Shown here piece after piece: positions 34,066 through 42,786 of a stretch of 64,000 bases of DNA. The DNA is taken from positions 1 through 64,000 of the forward strand of contig JAFUTH010000003.1 of the NCBI GenBank assembly GCA_017484285.1. The letters run 5' to 3'. Every line of letters begins with the position of its first letter. The stretch's first letter is position 1. Both the position numbers and the translations under genes were made by a program. The notes below the pieces were generated by a model that worked only from the letters and a program-made list of their open reading frames with translations, was not told the origin of the DNA and did no database searches. The stretch comes from Treponema sp. GTDB lineage: Bacteria; Spirochaetota; Spirochaetia; Treponematales; Treponemataceae.

Positions 34066-34092
34066 TTATCGGAATTCAAAAAAAGAATTTGA
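34066..34092 (-). promoter_or_regulatory. Sigma-28 (FliA)-type promoter for flgF
   Basis: On the minus strand, TCAAATTC (34085-34092), an 11-base spacer (mostly T) and TCCGATAA (34066-34073). The -10 matches seven of eight consensus bases and the -35 five of eight. It is ~58 bases upstream of the flgF start. Confidence 0.65.
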
Positions 34093-34110
34093 GAAATGTT
34101 TTAAAATAGT

Positions 34111-34139
34111 TTGCAAACTCGTTTCTTTAGGTTTATGAT
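34111..34139 (+). promoter_or_regulatory. Promoter of glgC
   Basis: TTGCAA at 34111-34116 and TATGAT at 34134-34139 with a 17-base spacer, ~51 bases upstream of the glgC start. It is back to back with the flgF sigma-28-like promoter. Confidence 0.7.
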
Positions 34140-34190
34140 TATTGAACAGAGATTAAAAACAATTATTTCATCGTTTTAGGAGCGTATGTT

Positions 34191-35498
34191 ATGGCAAATT
34201 CAAAAGAACCTCGTGTGTTGGCAATCATCTTGGGCGGCGGTAAAGGAACACGGCTTTACCCTCTCACAAAGGAACGCTCCAAGCCGGCTGTTCCGTTCGG
34301 TGGCAAATATCGAATCGTCGACATTCCAATCTCAAACTGTATCAACTCAGGATACCGAAAGATTTACCTCTTAACGCAGTTCAATTCTGCATCGCTTCAT
34401 CATCACATCACAAATTCATACAATTTCGACAATTTCTCAAAGGGCTTCGTTGAGATTTTGGCGGCTGAGCAAACGCTTGAGCACTCAGGCTGGTTTGAGG
34501 GCACGGCAGACGCAGTTCGCAAGAACATGGTTCACTTCCGCTCGCAGAACCCCACGCACTACATCATCCTTTCAGGTGACCAGCTCTACCGCATGGATTT
34601 AAAGGCATTTATGGACAGCCACATCGAAAGCGGCGCTGACATCACGATTGCAACCACCGCCGTCAACGAGCGTGACGCAACGGGCTTCGGCATCATGAAA
34701 ATCGACGCAAAAAAAGCAATCACCGAGTTCATCGAAAAGCCGTCGGTCGATGTCTTGAAGAGCGGCAACTGGAAGATTCCTGCAAACGCACGCGGCGACT
34801 TGCCTGCCGAAAAAGAATATCTCGCCTCAATGGGTATCTACATCTTCAACGCTGCCACCATGGAAGAAATGCTCGACAACGAGTTCACCGACTTCGGTAA
34901 GGAAATCATCCCCCGAGCCATCAAGAACAAAAAGGTCAACTCATACGTGTTCGACGGCTACTGGGAAGACATCGGTACTATCCGAAGCTTCTACAACTCA
35001 ACGCTCGACCTCACCAAAGACGTTCCTCCGTTCAACTTCTACGACGCAGACTCACCAATTTACACACACATGCGAAACCTTCCGCCGCCAAAAGTCAATG
35101 GTGCGCCGCACATCGAAAACAGTCTTCTTTCTGAGGGATGTATGCTCAACAACAAGATTGTCAAGAACTCTGTCATCGGCGTCCGAACAATTGTTCGCGA
35201 CGGCTCAGAACTTGACGGCGTCATCACGATGGGCGCTGACTTCTACGAAAACGAGGAAACAAAGGCTGAGAACGCAAAAGCTGGCAAACCGAACATCGGT
35301 ATCGGCAAAAACTGCAAAATCGCCAAAACCATCATCGACAAGGACGCGGCTATTGGTGACAACGTTCGAATCAATGTTGACGGAAAGAGCTACCCAGACG
35401 GCGAAAACAAACTCGACAACGGCGTCTCATTCTACAGTTCTGACGGCATCATCGTTATCCGAAAAGGAGCCGTCATTCCGAGCGGCACGGTAATCTAA
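34191..35498 (+). CDS. glgC: Glucose-1-phosphate adenylyltransferase
   Basis: ADP-glucose pyrophosphorylase for glycogen synthesis, 435 residues. The nucleotide-binding motif LGGGKGTRLYPLTKERSKPA occurs at ~14-33. IPISNCINSGYRKIYLLTQF is the next conserved block. FDGYWEDIGTIRSFYNSTLD near residue 245 is a substrate-binding region. The C-terminal quarter is a left-handed beta-helix with repeated hexads (IGIGKNCKIAKTIIDKDAAI). AGGAG precedes the start. The J-domain gene starts eight bases downstream and may be co-transcribed. No other glycogen gene is nearby. Confidence 0.96.
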   Translation: MANSKEPRVLAIILGGGKGTRLYPLTKERSKPAVPFGGKYRIVDIPISNCINSGYRKIYLLTQFNSASLHHHITNSYNFDNFSKGFVEILAAEQTLEHSGWFEGTADAVRKNMVHFRSQNPTHYIILSGDQLYRMDLKAFMDSHIESGADITIATTAVNERDATGFGIMKIDAKKAITEFIEKPSVDVLKSGNWKIPANARGDLPAEKEYLASMGIYIFNAATMEEMLDNEFTDFGKEIIPRAIKNKKVNSYVFDGYWEDIGTIRSFYNSTLDLTKDVPPFNFYDADSPIYTHMRNLPPPKVNGAPHIENSLLSEGCMLNNKIVKNSVIGVRTIVRDGSELDGVITMGADFYENEETKAENAKAGKPNIGIGKNCKIAKTIIDKDAAIGDNVRINVDGKSYPDGENKLDNGVSFYSSDGIIVIRKGAVIPSGTVI

Positions 35499-35506
35499 CG
35501 CACAGA

Positions 35507-35866
35507 ATGCCGTCACTGTTCGACAAGCTCGGCGATTTGCTGAGCGAGGCGCTCGAAACGGGGAATCTTCCCCCATCAAAAGAAGCGCCCGCTTGCGAAG
35601 AGCCGAGTTTTTTTTATGAAGACGCTCCTCACCGGCACGCCAGTTCCGTTCCAGAATCGGTAAAAGCCGCCCTCGCCTTTCTCGCCATTCCGGAAACAGC
35701 GTCATTTGATGAGGCAAAGAAAAGCTATCGGGAAAAACTGATGTATTATCACCCTGACCGACGCAACGACAATCCCGTGCTTCAAAAAGTCGCGAAAGAA
35801 AAGACAGAACGGCTTTTGCGCGAATGGGCAGTTATTGAGAATTGGTATGAGCAGAAAAAAGACTAA
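35507..35866 (+). CDS. Small J-domain protein
   Basis: A 119-residue protein with one recognisable module, a C-terminal J domain at ~55-119. The HPD tripeptide is at 82-84 in YYHPDRRNDNP, preceded by SFDEAKKSYREKLM. The N-terminal ~50 residues are acidic and Pro-rich with no zinc-finger or G/F region, so it is not canonical DnaJ. It could recruit an Hsp70 to a specific client. It follows glgC by eight bases with no visible Shine-Dalgarno, so translation may be coupled. The last four bases overlap the 35863 gene on the opposite strand. Confidence 0.85.
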   Translation: MPSLFDKLGDLLSEALETGNLPPSKEAPACEEPSFFYEDAPHRHASSVPESVKAALAFLAIPETASFDEAKKSYREKLMYYHPDRRNDNPVLQKVAKEKTERLLREWAVIENWYEQKKD

Positions 35867-36636
35867 ATCATGTCCAGCACCATCTGCACTTCGGTGGTGG
35901 AGCTGTTGAGTTCAAGCGCGATTTCTTCGACGGAATGCCCGACGAGATGCAAATCGCGCACTAAATCACGGAATTTCTTTTTGGGTTGAATCGGATTGTC
36001 GGCATAGGTAACGTTCTGACCGATGACAGGAACGCTCGCATAGGAAGAGCCGTCATTTTCGACCGTAAAGCGCGTGCCTGATTTTGAGACAATCTGATAG
36101 TTGTCATAGTCCTCGGGACGGAAAAGCTCGCCGTTTTGCGGAGCGCTCTGCATATTTTGCTCCAAAGGAGTCTGCTGAGACGAGACATGCCGATTTCCCT
36201 CATCGGTGAGTTCATATGTTACGCCAGACTGCAATCCGCTTGAAATATTCGACGGTAAGGGTGCGTTCCGTAAATACTGCTCTACGGCACGGCTTTGCGG
36301 CGTGTATTGAGCGGGGGCTTTTTTTGACAGGAGTGCCGAATCGATTTTTTGCTGATACGAAAGATTTGCCCGCTGCTTGTCGAGCTCACGCTTTGCGACA
36401 TCAAGATGACGGTCGGCTTCCGCAACCACCGCACGAAGCTGCTTAATGCGGTCTTCAATAATTTCGATGTTACGCCCCGCATTCCGGTTTATGTCGACAA
36501 TCATATTTTCCATTTCGGAGCGGGTTGAAGCGATGATGTCGTCAGTCGAAAAGATTTTTTTGAATTTTGCGAGGAAAAAAATCCACAATGTGATATTTAA
36601 AACGCAAAAAAAAGCCGCGATGAAAACAATAATCAT
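35863..36636 (-). CDS. Single-pass membrane protein with coiled coil and helix-turn-helix-like tail
   Basis: A 257-residue protein at the 3' end of the flagellar operon; family not recognised. Residues 2-24 are one transmembrane helix (IIVFIAAFFCVLNITLWIFF). Residues ~35-90 form a coiled coil (IIEDRIKQLRAVVAEADRHL). A Gln/Pro/Ser-rich linker fills ~95-210. The tail FRDLVRDLHLVGHSVEEIAL and ELNSSTTEVQMVLDMI looks like a degenerate helix-turn-helix of the sigma-region-4 kind. GAAGGA precedes the start. Genomic linkage to fliA and fapA suggests a motility role, but this is inference. Confidence 0.75.
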   Translation of the reverse strand: MIIVFIAAFFCVLNITLWIFFLAKFKKIFSTDDIIASTRSEMENMIVDINRNAGRNIEIIEDRIKQLRAVVAEADRHLDVAKRELDKQRANLSYQQKIDSALLSKKAPAQYTPQSRAVEQYLRNAPLPSNISSGLQSGVTYELTDEGNRHVSSQQTPLEQNMQSAPQNGELFRPEDYDNYQIVSKSGTRFTVENDGSSYASVPVIGQNVTYADNPIQPKKKFRDLVRDLHLVGHSVEEIALELNSSTTEVQMVLDMI

Positions 36637-36652
36637 ATAATTCCTTCGTTTT

Positions 36653-36982
36653 TTACCTTTCGATATTTATGTGCAGACCGAGATATGATTCACGGATTTC
36701 CGCCGTCTTTTGCGGCTGCTGCTCGCCCTCTTTTTGATTGTCTTTTTTGCCTCCACCATATGATGATGAGCTATTGTGTCCCTCATCATTGATGCCCGTT
36801 GACTTTGCCTCATTGTCAGCAGTTTTTTGAACGGCGGCTGCTTTTTCGGTATTCTGCTGAATTATTTTGGACTCCTGTAGCTGCTGCGCGAGCACCGCCC
36901 CCTGCTGCTGATGGGAGACCGAACGCGCGACATTGTTCATATTTGCATACATTGTCTGCAAATCAATAGGAGAAACACCCAT
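36653..36982 (-). CDS. Small flagellar-operon protein of unknown function
   Basis: A 109-residue polar protein. The first ~60 residues (MGVSPIDLQTMYANMNNVAR and HQQQGAVLAQQLQESKIIQQ) look helical and Gln-rich. The rest is a disordered Gly/Ser/Lys segment with SSSSYGGGKKDNQ and a terminal YLGLHINIER. No signal peptide or membrane segment is present. The start codon overlaps the fapA stop as TAATG, so it is translationally coupled to it. The N-terminus resembles a short flagellar-type coiled-coil motif, but I do not assign a function. Confidence 0.7.
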   Translation of the reverse strand: MGVSPIDLQTMYANMNNVARSVSHQQQGAVLAQQLQESKIIQQNTEKAAAVQKTADNEAKSTGINDEGHNSSSSYGGGKKDNQKEGEQQPQKTAEIRESYLGLHINIER

Positions 36983-38946
36983 TAGCTGTAGCCCTCCGGT
37001 CCCTTAATATCGTCCATATTCGGCTGCTCGTACTTGCCACGACGGACAAAGCCATTTTCGTAGAAGAATGTAAGATTCTTTGTATCGGCGCGCACTTCGT
37101 CTTTTTCATCACGGACAAAGATTTTGACACCCGAATAGACGGTACCCGACGCGTACACTTTTCCGATATTCTTAAGCTCACGCAAACGAGCCTGAATCTT
37201 TTCGATTTCGTCATTATACGCGATGTTCTCATTTGTAATCGCATTTTTCTGCTCGTTGAGTTTACGCAGAGACTCCTCTTTTTCTTTGGGAATGCTCTTT
37301 CGTACCTTCTTCATGTTCTCAAGCGTTGCGATGTTGAGCTCCAAGTCGTCAAGAATCTTGATGTTGTTGTTCTGCATCTCAAGCAATTCCTCAAGACGCT
37401 TCTTTGCACGCGGGTCGAATCCAACGGAAATGACCGTCTCGGTGCCACCGCCTTCCGAACCGATGTTTTTTGCGATGACGCATTCGGTTGCGAACACATT
37501 TCCGCCCGTAATCTGCGCGCGCTTTCCATTGAGGATAATCTTTTTTTGCGCGGAGACTTCGCTGTTCATGATTGAGTCGGTTACGATGACGTTTTCTTCG
37601 ACCTGCACCATAGTGTTCTGAATGAATTTCGCCCACAAAGAGCCACCGCAGACAATCTTGCCTTCGTCGCGCCCGATAATGCCGGAAGAAACGATGATGT
37701 CGCCGTCAGACTCAAGCGTACACTTTCCGACCGTGCCCGACACTTCGATATTGCCCGACGCTTTGATATTGAAACCGTCTTCGACAGAGCCCTTGACGAC
37801 GACCGTGCCGAGGAAGGTGATGTTTCCCGTTTTGATATTGACGCCGTCGACTTCCATGATAGGCTCGACGCACACCTTGTCGTTAATGAGAAGAACCTGA
37901 CCGTTCGCACCAGCGAGAATCGTGCGTCCGTCCGTGTCGACCGTAACGTTTTTGCCAAGCGGAAGATTGATGTCGCGCCCGTCTTTTGCCTCGAGGTAGC
38001 GACCGTAAATCGTTTTTCCCGCCTTGCCCTTTTCGGCAGGAATTTTTTGGGCGAGTGGCTGCCCTTCGACGACGTTTTGGATAAGATTGAGCTCTTTGAA
38101 GTCGACCTGACCGTTTGCCGCCTCTTTTGCGCGGAGTTTTGAGCGGTCAGTCTCAAAGTTGTAGGCGATGTATGCGTCGCGCCCGTCAACGGGAAGCACT
38201 GCCTCGGCGACGACAACCGGCTCATTGTAAATCGGCGAGTCGATGAGCGCCTGGATTTTTTCGTCTGAGATACCGGCGACAACGCCCTGCTTGGTGAGCG
38301 CCGTTTTTATCTGCTCGCTCGTAACGTCAGCGCCACCGAGCGTCGGAGGATTTATCGTCGCGGTGACCTTCATTTCGTCTTTTGAGATGTCGATGACGAA
38401 AATAGCGTCGCCCGCTGGCTCATGGTTGTATGTTCCGATTGAAATATACTCGCCCGCTGTACCCGTTTGCGCCAACTTCCGCACCTTTGCCTCGTCAAAA
38501 GACTTTGTGTCGGGGCGATTCAAGTCGGAGACAAGCATATCGACATCAACAGGCTTTCCCGTTCCAATGGGAAGCACAATCTTGAGGAAGATTTCCGGAC
38601 CGAAACGATGGATATAGTACACGCCATCGCGCGAAACATCTTTTTCGATTGTCTCCTCGTCCTCTGCAGCGATGATTTCGCCGTTTTTACCGATGACAAC
38701 CTTCTTGACGGCATCAGGATTCTGATAGATTTTGAGAAACCACGGCTTTTTTCCGATGCCCATAAAGCCATCAAAACCGCGCTCAAGCACCTCGTATTCA
38801 AGATTTACAACTCGCGTGTCGAACTGAACGGCAGCGTCAGCCAACGCTTCATCAAGAGTATCTGCCCTGACTTCGATATAGTGGATGTCCTTGTCTTTGG
38901 CAAGAAGCCCCGCCATATCCTTACGAATTGTATCGAGTGTTATCAT
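36982..38946 (-). CDS. fapA: FapA/DUF342 family flagellar assembly protein A
   Basis: A 654-residue DUF342 protein. The N-terminal Jag-N-like region covers ~1-60 (IEVRADTLDEALADAAVQFD). The middle ~180-480 is the beta-helix core with repeats such as NIKTGNITFLGTVVVKGSVE and GNIEVSGTVGKCTLESDGDI. A long coiled coil (NIKILDDLELNIATLENMKK and EKEESLRKLNEQKNA) lies at ~520-600, followed by a short C-terminal tail. It lies three bases downstream of fliA and is coupled to the 36653 gene. Family members occur in many flagellated bacteria; the exact assembly role is not settled. Confidence 0.88.
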   Translation of the reverse strand: MITLDTIRKDMAGLLAKDKDIHYIEVRADTLDEALADAAVQFDTRVVNLEYEVLERGFDGFMGIGKKPWFLKIYQNPDAVKKVVIGKNGEIIAAEDEETIEKDVSRDGVYYIHRFGPEIFLKIVLPIGTGKPVDVDMLVSDLNRPDTKSFDEAKVRKLAQTGTAGEYISIGTYNHEPAGDAIFVIDISKDEMKVTATINPPTLGGADVTSEQIKTALTKQGVVAGISDEKIQALIDSPIYNEPVVVAEAVLPVDGRDAYIAYNFETDRSKLRAKEAANGQVDFKELNLIQNVVEGQPLAQKIPAEKGKAGKTIYGRYLEAKDGRDINLPLGKNVTVDTDGRTILAGANGQVLLINDKVCVEPIMEVDGVNIKTGNITFLGTVVVKGSVEDGFNIKASGNIEVSGTVGKCTLESDGDIIVSSGIIGRDEGKIVCGGSLWAKFIQNTMVQVEENVIVTDSIMNSEVSAQKKIILNGKRAQITGGNVFATECVIAKNIGSEGGGTETVISVGFDPRAKKRLEELLEMQNNNIKILDDLELNIATLENMKKVRKSIPKEKEESLRKLNEQKNAITNENIAYNDEIEKIQARLRELKNIGKVYASGTVYSGVKIFVRDEKDEVRADTKNLTFFYENGFVRRGKYEQPNMDDIKGPEGYS

Positions 38947-38949
38947 CGC

Positions 38950-39747
38950 CTAGAAAATTCCTTTTCGGAAATTGGTGAGTTTTGCGCGCAAATGCAAGTT
39001 GGCGTTCGAGTGAAGTTGCGATATGCGAGACTCTGAGACATCAAGCACCTGCCCGATTTCTTTGAACGTCAAATCCTCATGGTAGTACAAAACGATGACC
39101 ATTTTTTCTTTTTCGGGAAGCTCGTTGATTGCCTGAATGATGACCTTTCGGATTTCCTCGCGCTCAACCTGCACATCGGGATTGAGGCTCTGCGGAGACT
39201 CGATTGAGTCGCCGATTGAAAGATGGTCGCTGTCATCACCCGAATACCACACATCGTTGAGAGAAAGCACGCTCGTGCCGCTGATTTTCATGACCGTGTG
39301 CTGATAGTCCTCGAGCGAAAGATTCATTTCTTTGGCGATTTCTTCGTCTGTCGCCGGGCGGGAAAGCCGAGACTCAAGCCCTGAGATGACATCCTCGATT
39401 TCGCGCGATTTTTGGCGCACGGAGCGCGGAACCCAGTCAAGCTGGCGCATTTCATCGAAGATGGCGCCTCGAATTCGAGTGACCGCATATGTCTTGAATT
39501 TTACTTTTTTGTCCAAATCATATTTGCTGATTGCATCGAGAAGTCCGAATTGCCCGAAGCCGACCAAATCGTCAAATTCCATGCTTGCAGGAAGCCCGAC
39601 GGACACCTTACCAGCAACATATTTTACCAAAGGCATATATTTACGGATGATTTTATCCCGAAGAGCCGCGGAACTATTCTTTTTGAATTCCTTCCAGAGA
39701 GCATCTTCTTCTTCATCGTTAATAAATGGCGATTTTTCAGTATCCAT
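38950..39747 (-). CDS. fliA: RNA polymerase sigma factor FliA (sigma-28/WhiG)
   Basis: A 265-residue flagellar sigma factor. Region 2 contains DDLVGFGQFGLLDAISKYD and TYAVTRIRGAIFDEMRQLDW, the WhiG/FliA signature. Region 3 includes VISGLESRLSRPATDEEIAK. Region 4 has LTFKEIGQVLDVSESRISQL, the helix-turn-helix that reads the -35. Length is normal. It sits between the 40600 gene and fapA. It is expected to read CCGATAA-type promoters, and such sites precede flgF, flgG and the 13742 operon in this window. I see no FlgM anti-sigma gene here. Confidence 0.95.
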   Translation of the reverse strand: MDTEKSPFINDEEEDALWKEFKKNSSAALRDKIIRKYMPLVKYVAGKVSVGLPASMEFDDLVGFGQFGLLDAISKYDLDKKVKFKTYAVTRIRGAIFDEMRQLDWVPRSVRQKSREIEDVISGLESRLSRPATDEEIAKEMNLSLEDYQHTVMKISGTSVLSLNDVWYSGDDSDHLSIGDSIESPQSLNPDVQVEREEIRKVIIQAINELPEKEKMVIVLYYHEDLTFKEIGQVLDVSESRISQLHSNANLHLRAKLTNFRKGIF

Positions 39748-39760
39748 ATATCACACCTTT

Positions 39761-40600
39761 TTAATTGTTATCGTTTGCCAATATTGTTTGGATAGCTTTT
39801 GCCATCACACTTGTATCTTGCGTTGTTGTGTCCTTAAAGCTTGCACCACCAGACGCAAACTCACTGTCACTAATCACTTCGGTCTCAACCATTGGGGAAG
39901 CGTCTGCTCCCCCATCAGAAGCCGCCTCAAGGCTCATCTCACCGATATCAGGAAGCTCAGCGAGCGTTTTTTGCTCACCCGCAGCCGGTTGCGCTTGGGG
40001 TGAAGGAGATGCTGCCTGTGCTTGAGCAGGAGCCACACCGCCCGTGAGCGAGCCCAGATTCGCTGGCGTAAACCCGCCGTCTGACGTTTGTTCACGAACA
40101 GCGGCAGGCTCCGAAGACGTGCGAGACGGCGCATCCTCAGCCTGCTTTTGCTCAGGCGGAGAAGAACGGACAACAGGCTCAGGAGCCGGTTTTGCGGCAC
40201 GCGCTTCATTTATGTCGTCCAATTTTTTGACTTCGTTTTCTGATTCCGTAGGCTCTAAATCGCCGCCGAAACTTTTTGACGAAGAATGGCGAGCCACCTC
40301 AAAGCGCGGAGTTTGGGCATCCTCGGGAAGAGCCGAATCATCAACAACGATATTGACAACCCCGCCAGAAACAGGACGCTGAGCTGACTGCTCGGGCTCG
40401 ACCGAAAAGCCACCGGTATCAGTTGAGAGGAATTTTTGATAGATAAACGAGATTCCGATGCACAACGCCGCAAAGAGAAGCGCGAACAAAAACGCGCGGA
40501 ACAAGACATTCGCGAAACGCACATCAGAAAAAAGCCCGATTAAAAATGACAGACAAAACCCGATGCAACTACAGATGCAGATATTCTTCGGGTTTATCAT
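39761..40600 (-). CDS. Membrane protein with long disordered domain in flagellar operon
   Basis: A 279-residue protein; family not recognised. Two hydrophobic helices cover ~5-50 (ICICSCIGFCLSFLIGLF and LFRAFLFALLFAALCIGISF). The remaining ~225 residues are Pro/Ala/Glu/Ser-rich and look disordered, ending with a short helix MAKAIQTILANDNN. The start at 40600 (MINPKN) is preferred to 40615; GGGAGG-like bases lie in front. It sits between flhG and fliA, 13 bases from the latter. The position suggests a flagellar accessory role, by inference only. Confidence 0.75.
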   Translation of the reverse strand: MINPKNICICSCIGFCLSFLIGLFSDVRFANVLFRAFLFALLFAALCIGISFIYQKFLSTDTGGFSVEPEQSAQRPVSGGVVNIVVDDSALPEDAQTPRFEVARHSSSKSFGGDLEPTESENEVKKLDDINEARAAKPAPEPVVRSSPPEQKQAEDAPSRTSSEPAAVREQTSDGGFTPANLGSLTGGVAPAQAQAASPSPQAQPAAGEQKTLAELPDIGEMSLEAASDGGADASPMVETEVISDSEFASGGASFKDTTTQDTSVMAKAIQTILANDNN

Positions 40601-40652
40601 ACTGTTTCCTCCCATATTTAAGATTAAGTCAAAAAAAGCATTCGGTCAAGTT

Positions 40653-41498
40653 TTATTTTTTGTGCATAAACTTCTTGATGAAGCTTGAAACTCCGTCAGA
40701 AGAACCGCCGTCCGTTTTTTCGATACGACCGACGATGTGTTTGATGCACTGCGCCGGCTTTGACGTTGGATTGACGATAATGAACGGCTTTTGGCGGATA
40801 ACTGACGCCTGCACAACCGGGTCATCATATACGAAGCCGATGTAATCGACCTTGTAATTGAGGAACTGCGCGACGATGTTGATGATTCGCTCAGAAATGC
40901 GCTTTCCTTCGTCGGAAGAATGCACGCGGTTGACGAGCAATTTGATGTTCATCTCGCGGTCGACAAGCTCCGTCGTGATGATTTTGATGATGCCGTACGC
41001 GTCGGTGATTGCCGTCGGCTCCGGCGTAGTGACAACATAGACTTCATCGGCTGCGGCAACAAACTGAAGGACGTTGTTTGCGATACCCGCGCCCGTGTCG
41101 ATGATGATGATGTCCGCGTTTCCGAGCATGCTGAACTGTTTTGCAAAATAGTCAAGCTCATCGACCGTGAGGTTCGCGATTTTTGAGAATCCGTTCGCGC
41201 CCGCGATGAATTTGATGCCGAATTCAGTGTCAGTGATGATTTCCTGCATCGTCTTTTGCTTGTTGATGACCTGCATGAGGTTGTACTGCGGCACAATGTT
41301 CATGAGAACGTTTACGTTCGCCATACCGAGGTCGCCGTCAATGAGGATGACCTTTTTTCCCTGCTGTGCATAGGCAATCGCCATATTGACCGAGAGATTT
41401 GATTTTCCGACGCCGCCCTTGCCGCTTGTGATAGCGATAATGCGCGTCTTATGATTATTTGACATCATTTCTTTGAGTTCTTGTGCCTGGTCTTCCAT
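40653..41498 (-). CDS. flhG: Flagellar number regulator FlhG (MinD-like ATPase)
   Basis: A 281-residue MinD/ParA ATPase that controls flagellar number and FlhF activity. The deviant Walker A SGKGGVGKS is at residues 25-33, with the signature Lys27. LIDGDLGMANVNVLM is switch I, and IIIDTGAGIANNVLQF switch II. The N-terminal MEDQAQELKEMM resembles the activator helix that stimulates FlhF GTPase. A C-terminal amphipathic tail (FIKKFMHKK) may bind membrane. It starts one base after flhF stops, the usual flhF-flhG order. In spirochaetes it should act at the cell ends. Confidence 0.93.
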   Translation of the reverse strand: MEDQAQELKEMMSNNHKTRIIAITSGKGGVGKSNLSVNMAIAYAQQGKKVILIDGDLGMANVNVLMNIVPQYNLMQVINKQKTMQEIITDTEFGIKFIAGANGFSKIANLTVDELDYFAKQFSMLGNADIIIIDTGAGIANNVLQFVAAADEVYVVTTPEPTAITDAYGIIKIITTELVDREMNIKLLVNRVHSSDEGKRISERIINIVAQFLNYKVDYIGFVYDDPVVQASVIRQKPFIIVNPTSKPAQCIKHIVGRIEKTDGGSSDGVSSFIKKFMHKK

Positions 41499-41499
41499 G

Positions 41500-42786
41500 T
41501 TATTTTTCCTCCGGGAATTTTTCGTCGATATGTTCGCGATTTATTGTAAAGTCATTGAGATTGAGTAAGAATTTGACGACCGAAGCCCGCTCTATCTTGC
41601 GCGGAACCTGCTGACCGTCAGTGATATATGAGACCGTTTTGCCTTTTTCTGAGAGAACGCTGATAACGTTTCCGATTGCGCTCGTCTCATCCCATTTGGT
41701 GATGATGACCGATGAAAAGTTGAACGGCTCATAGTTCTGAATGATAGAATTCATGTCGCGCGCTTTTGCCGTCGCGGTGAATGTAAGATACACATCGGGA
41801 TGGATGCCCTTGACCTCGAGCATTTTGCGCATTTTTCCGATATTCTCGGAATCGTTCGGACTGTAGCCCGGCGTGTCGATAAAAAGCACATCGATAGAAT
41901 CTTTATACGTGTCAAAAATCTTTTTGACATCATCGGCAGACTCTGCCTTGTCGACATCGGCTCCGAGCAAGTCACCGTAACGGCGAAGCTGCTCTTCCGC
42001 ACCGACGCGCGTATGGTCAATCGTAATCATGCGGATTTTTGGCTCAGTCTGACCGTCAGTGCGCGCATCAAGAATCATCGTGCCGGCGAGTTTTGCAATC
42101 GTCGTTGTTTTGCCTACGCCCGTCGGTCCGACGAGGATAATCACATGCGGATACTTGTGCGGAACGCGCGGCGTGATTCGGATTGACTCACCAATCCAGT
42201 CAACAACCTTGTTCTGCACGAAATCAAAATCATCAAGCTCATCAACCGAAAGCTCTGAACGCAAACGCGTCGTAATCTTATTGATATACGCGAACGTGAA
42301 TTCATTTTCTTGGAGTAATTCTTCGACTTTTTGAATGGCAATCGGTTTGTCGCCGGAAGACGTCGCATCGGCAATTGTCTTAAGCTTTGACTCGATGTCC
42401 TTCAGAGACTGCTCAAGTTTTTTGTCGAGGTTTGCAAGCTGCACGGACTGCTGGACGTTGCCCGACACTTTGTTAAGAAGCTCGTCGCGGCTCTTTTGAA
42501 AGCTTTCCTGCGGAGAGACCGTCTTTTTCTGACCAATCGTAAAGCGGACCTCATAGTATTCGCGCTGCCCAAACCCCAGAAAGCCGCCCTTCAGCACAGG
42601 TCGTTGCCCGCGGATATCATAGTTGTATCCGTACGTCTTGAACAATTTCTGCTTACAATCCTCAAAATCCTTTCCGATGATGGTCTGGATTTCATCATCA
42701 GTCCTGCCATAGCCGGTGATGCCGGAATACGAGGATACAGATTTTTGGTCTTTTTCAGCAGATAAACCGAAACCGTTGTTATACAT
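41500..42786 (-). CDS. flhF: Flagellar placement GTPase FlhF
   Basis: An SRP-type GTPase of 428 residues marking the pole for flagellar assembly. A basic, mostly disordered N-terminal region (B domain, ~1-115) precedes a helical N domain. The G domain has the P-loop GPTGVGKTT at 220-228, DTPGYSPND as G3 and ITKWDETSAIGN as the G4 region. GGAG precedes the ATG. Its start overlaps the flhA 3' end by eight bases, and flhG follows one base after its stop. This is the expected flhA-flhF-flhG order. Confidence 0.95.
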   Translation of the reverse strand: MYNNGFGLSAEKDQKSVSSYSGITGYGRTDDEIQTIIGKDFEDCKQKLFKTYGYNYDIRGQRPVLKGGFLGFGQREYYEVRFTIGQKKTVSPQESFQKSRDELLNKVSGNVQQSVQLANLDKKLEQSLKDIESKLKTIADATSSGDKPIAIQKVEELLQENEFTFAYINKITTRLRSELSVDELDDFDFVQNKVVDWIGESIRITPRVPHKYPHVIILVGPTGVGKTTTIAKLAGTMILDARTDGQTEPKIRMITIDHTRVGAEEQLRRYGDLLGADVDKAESADDVKKIFDTYKDSIDVLFIDTPGYSPNDSENIGKMRKMLEVKGIHPDVYLTFTATAKARDMNSIIQNYEPFNFSSVIITKWDETSAIGNVISVLSEKGKTVSYITDGQQVPRKIERASVVKFLLNLNDFTINREHIDEKFPEEK

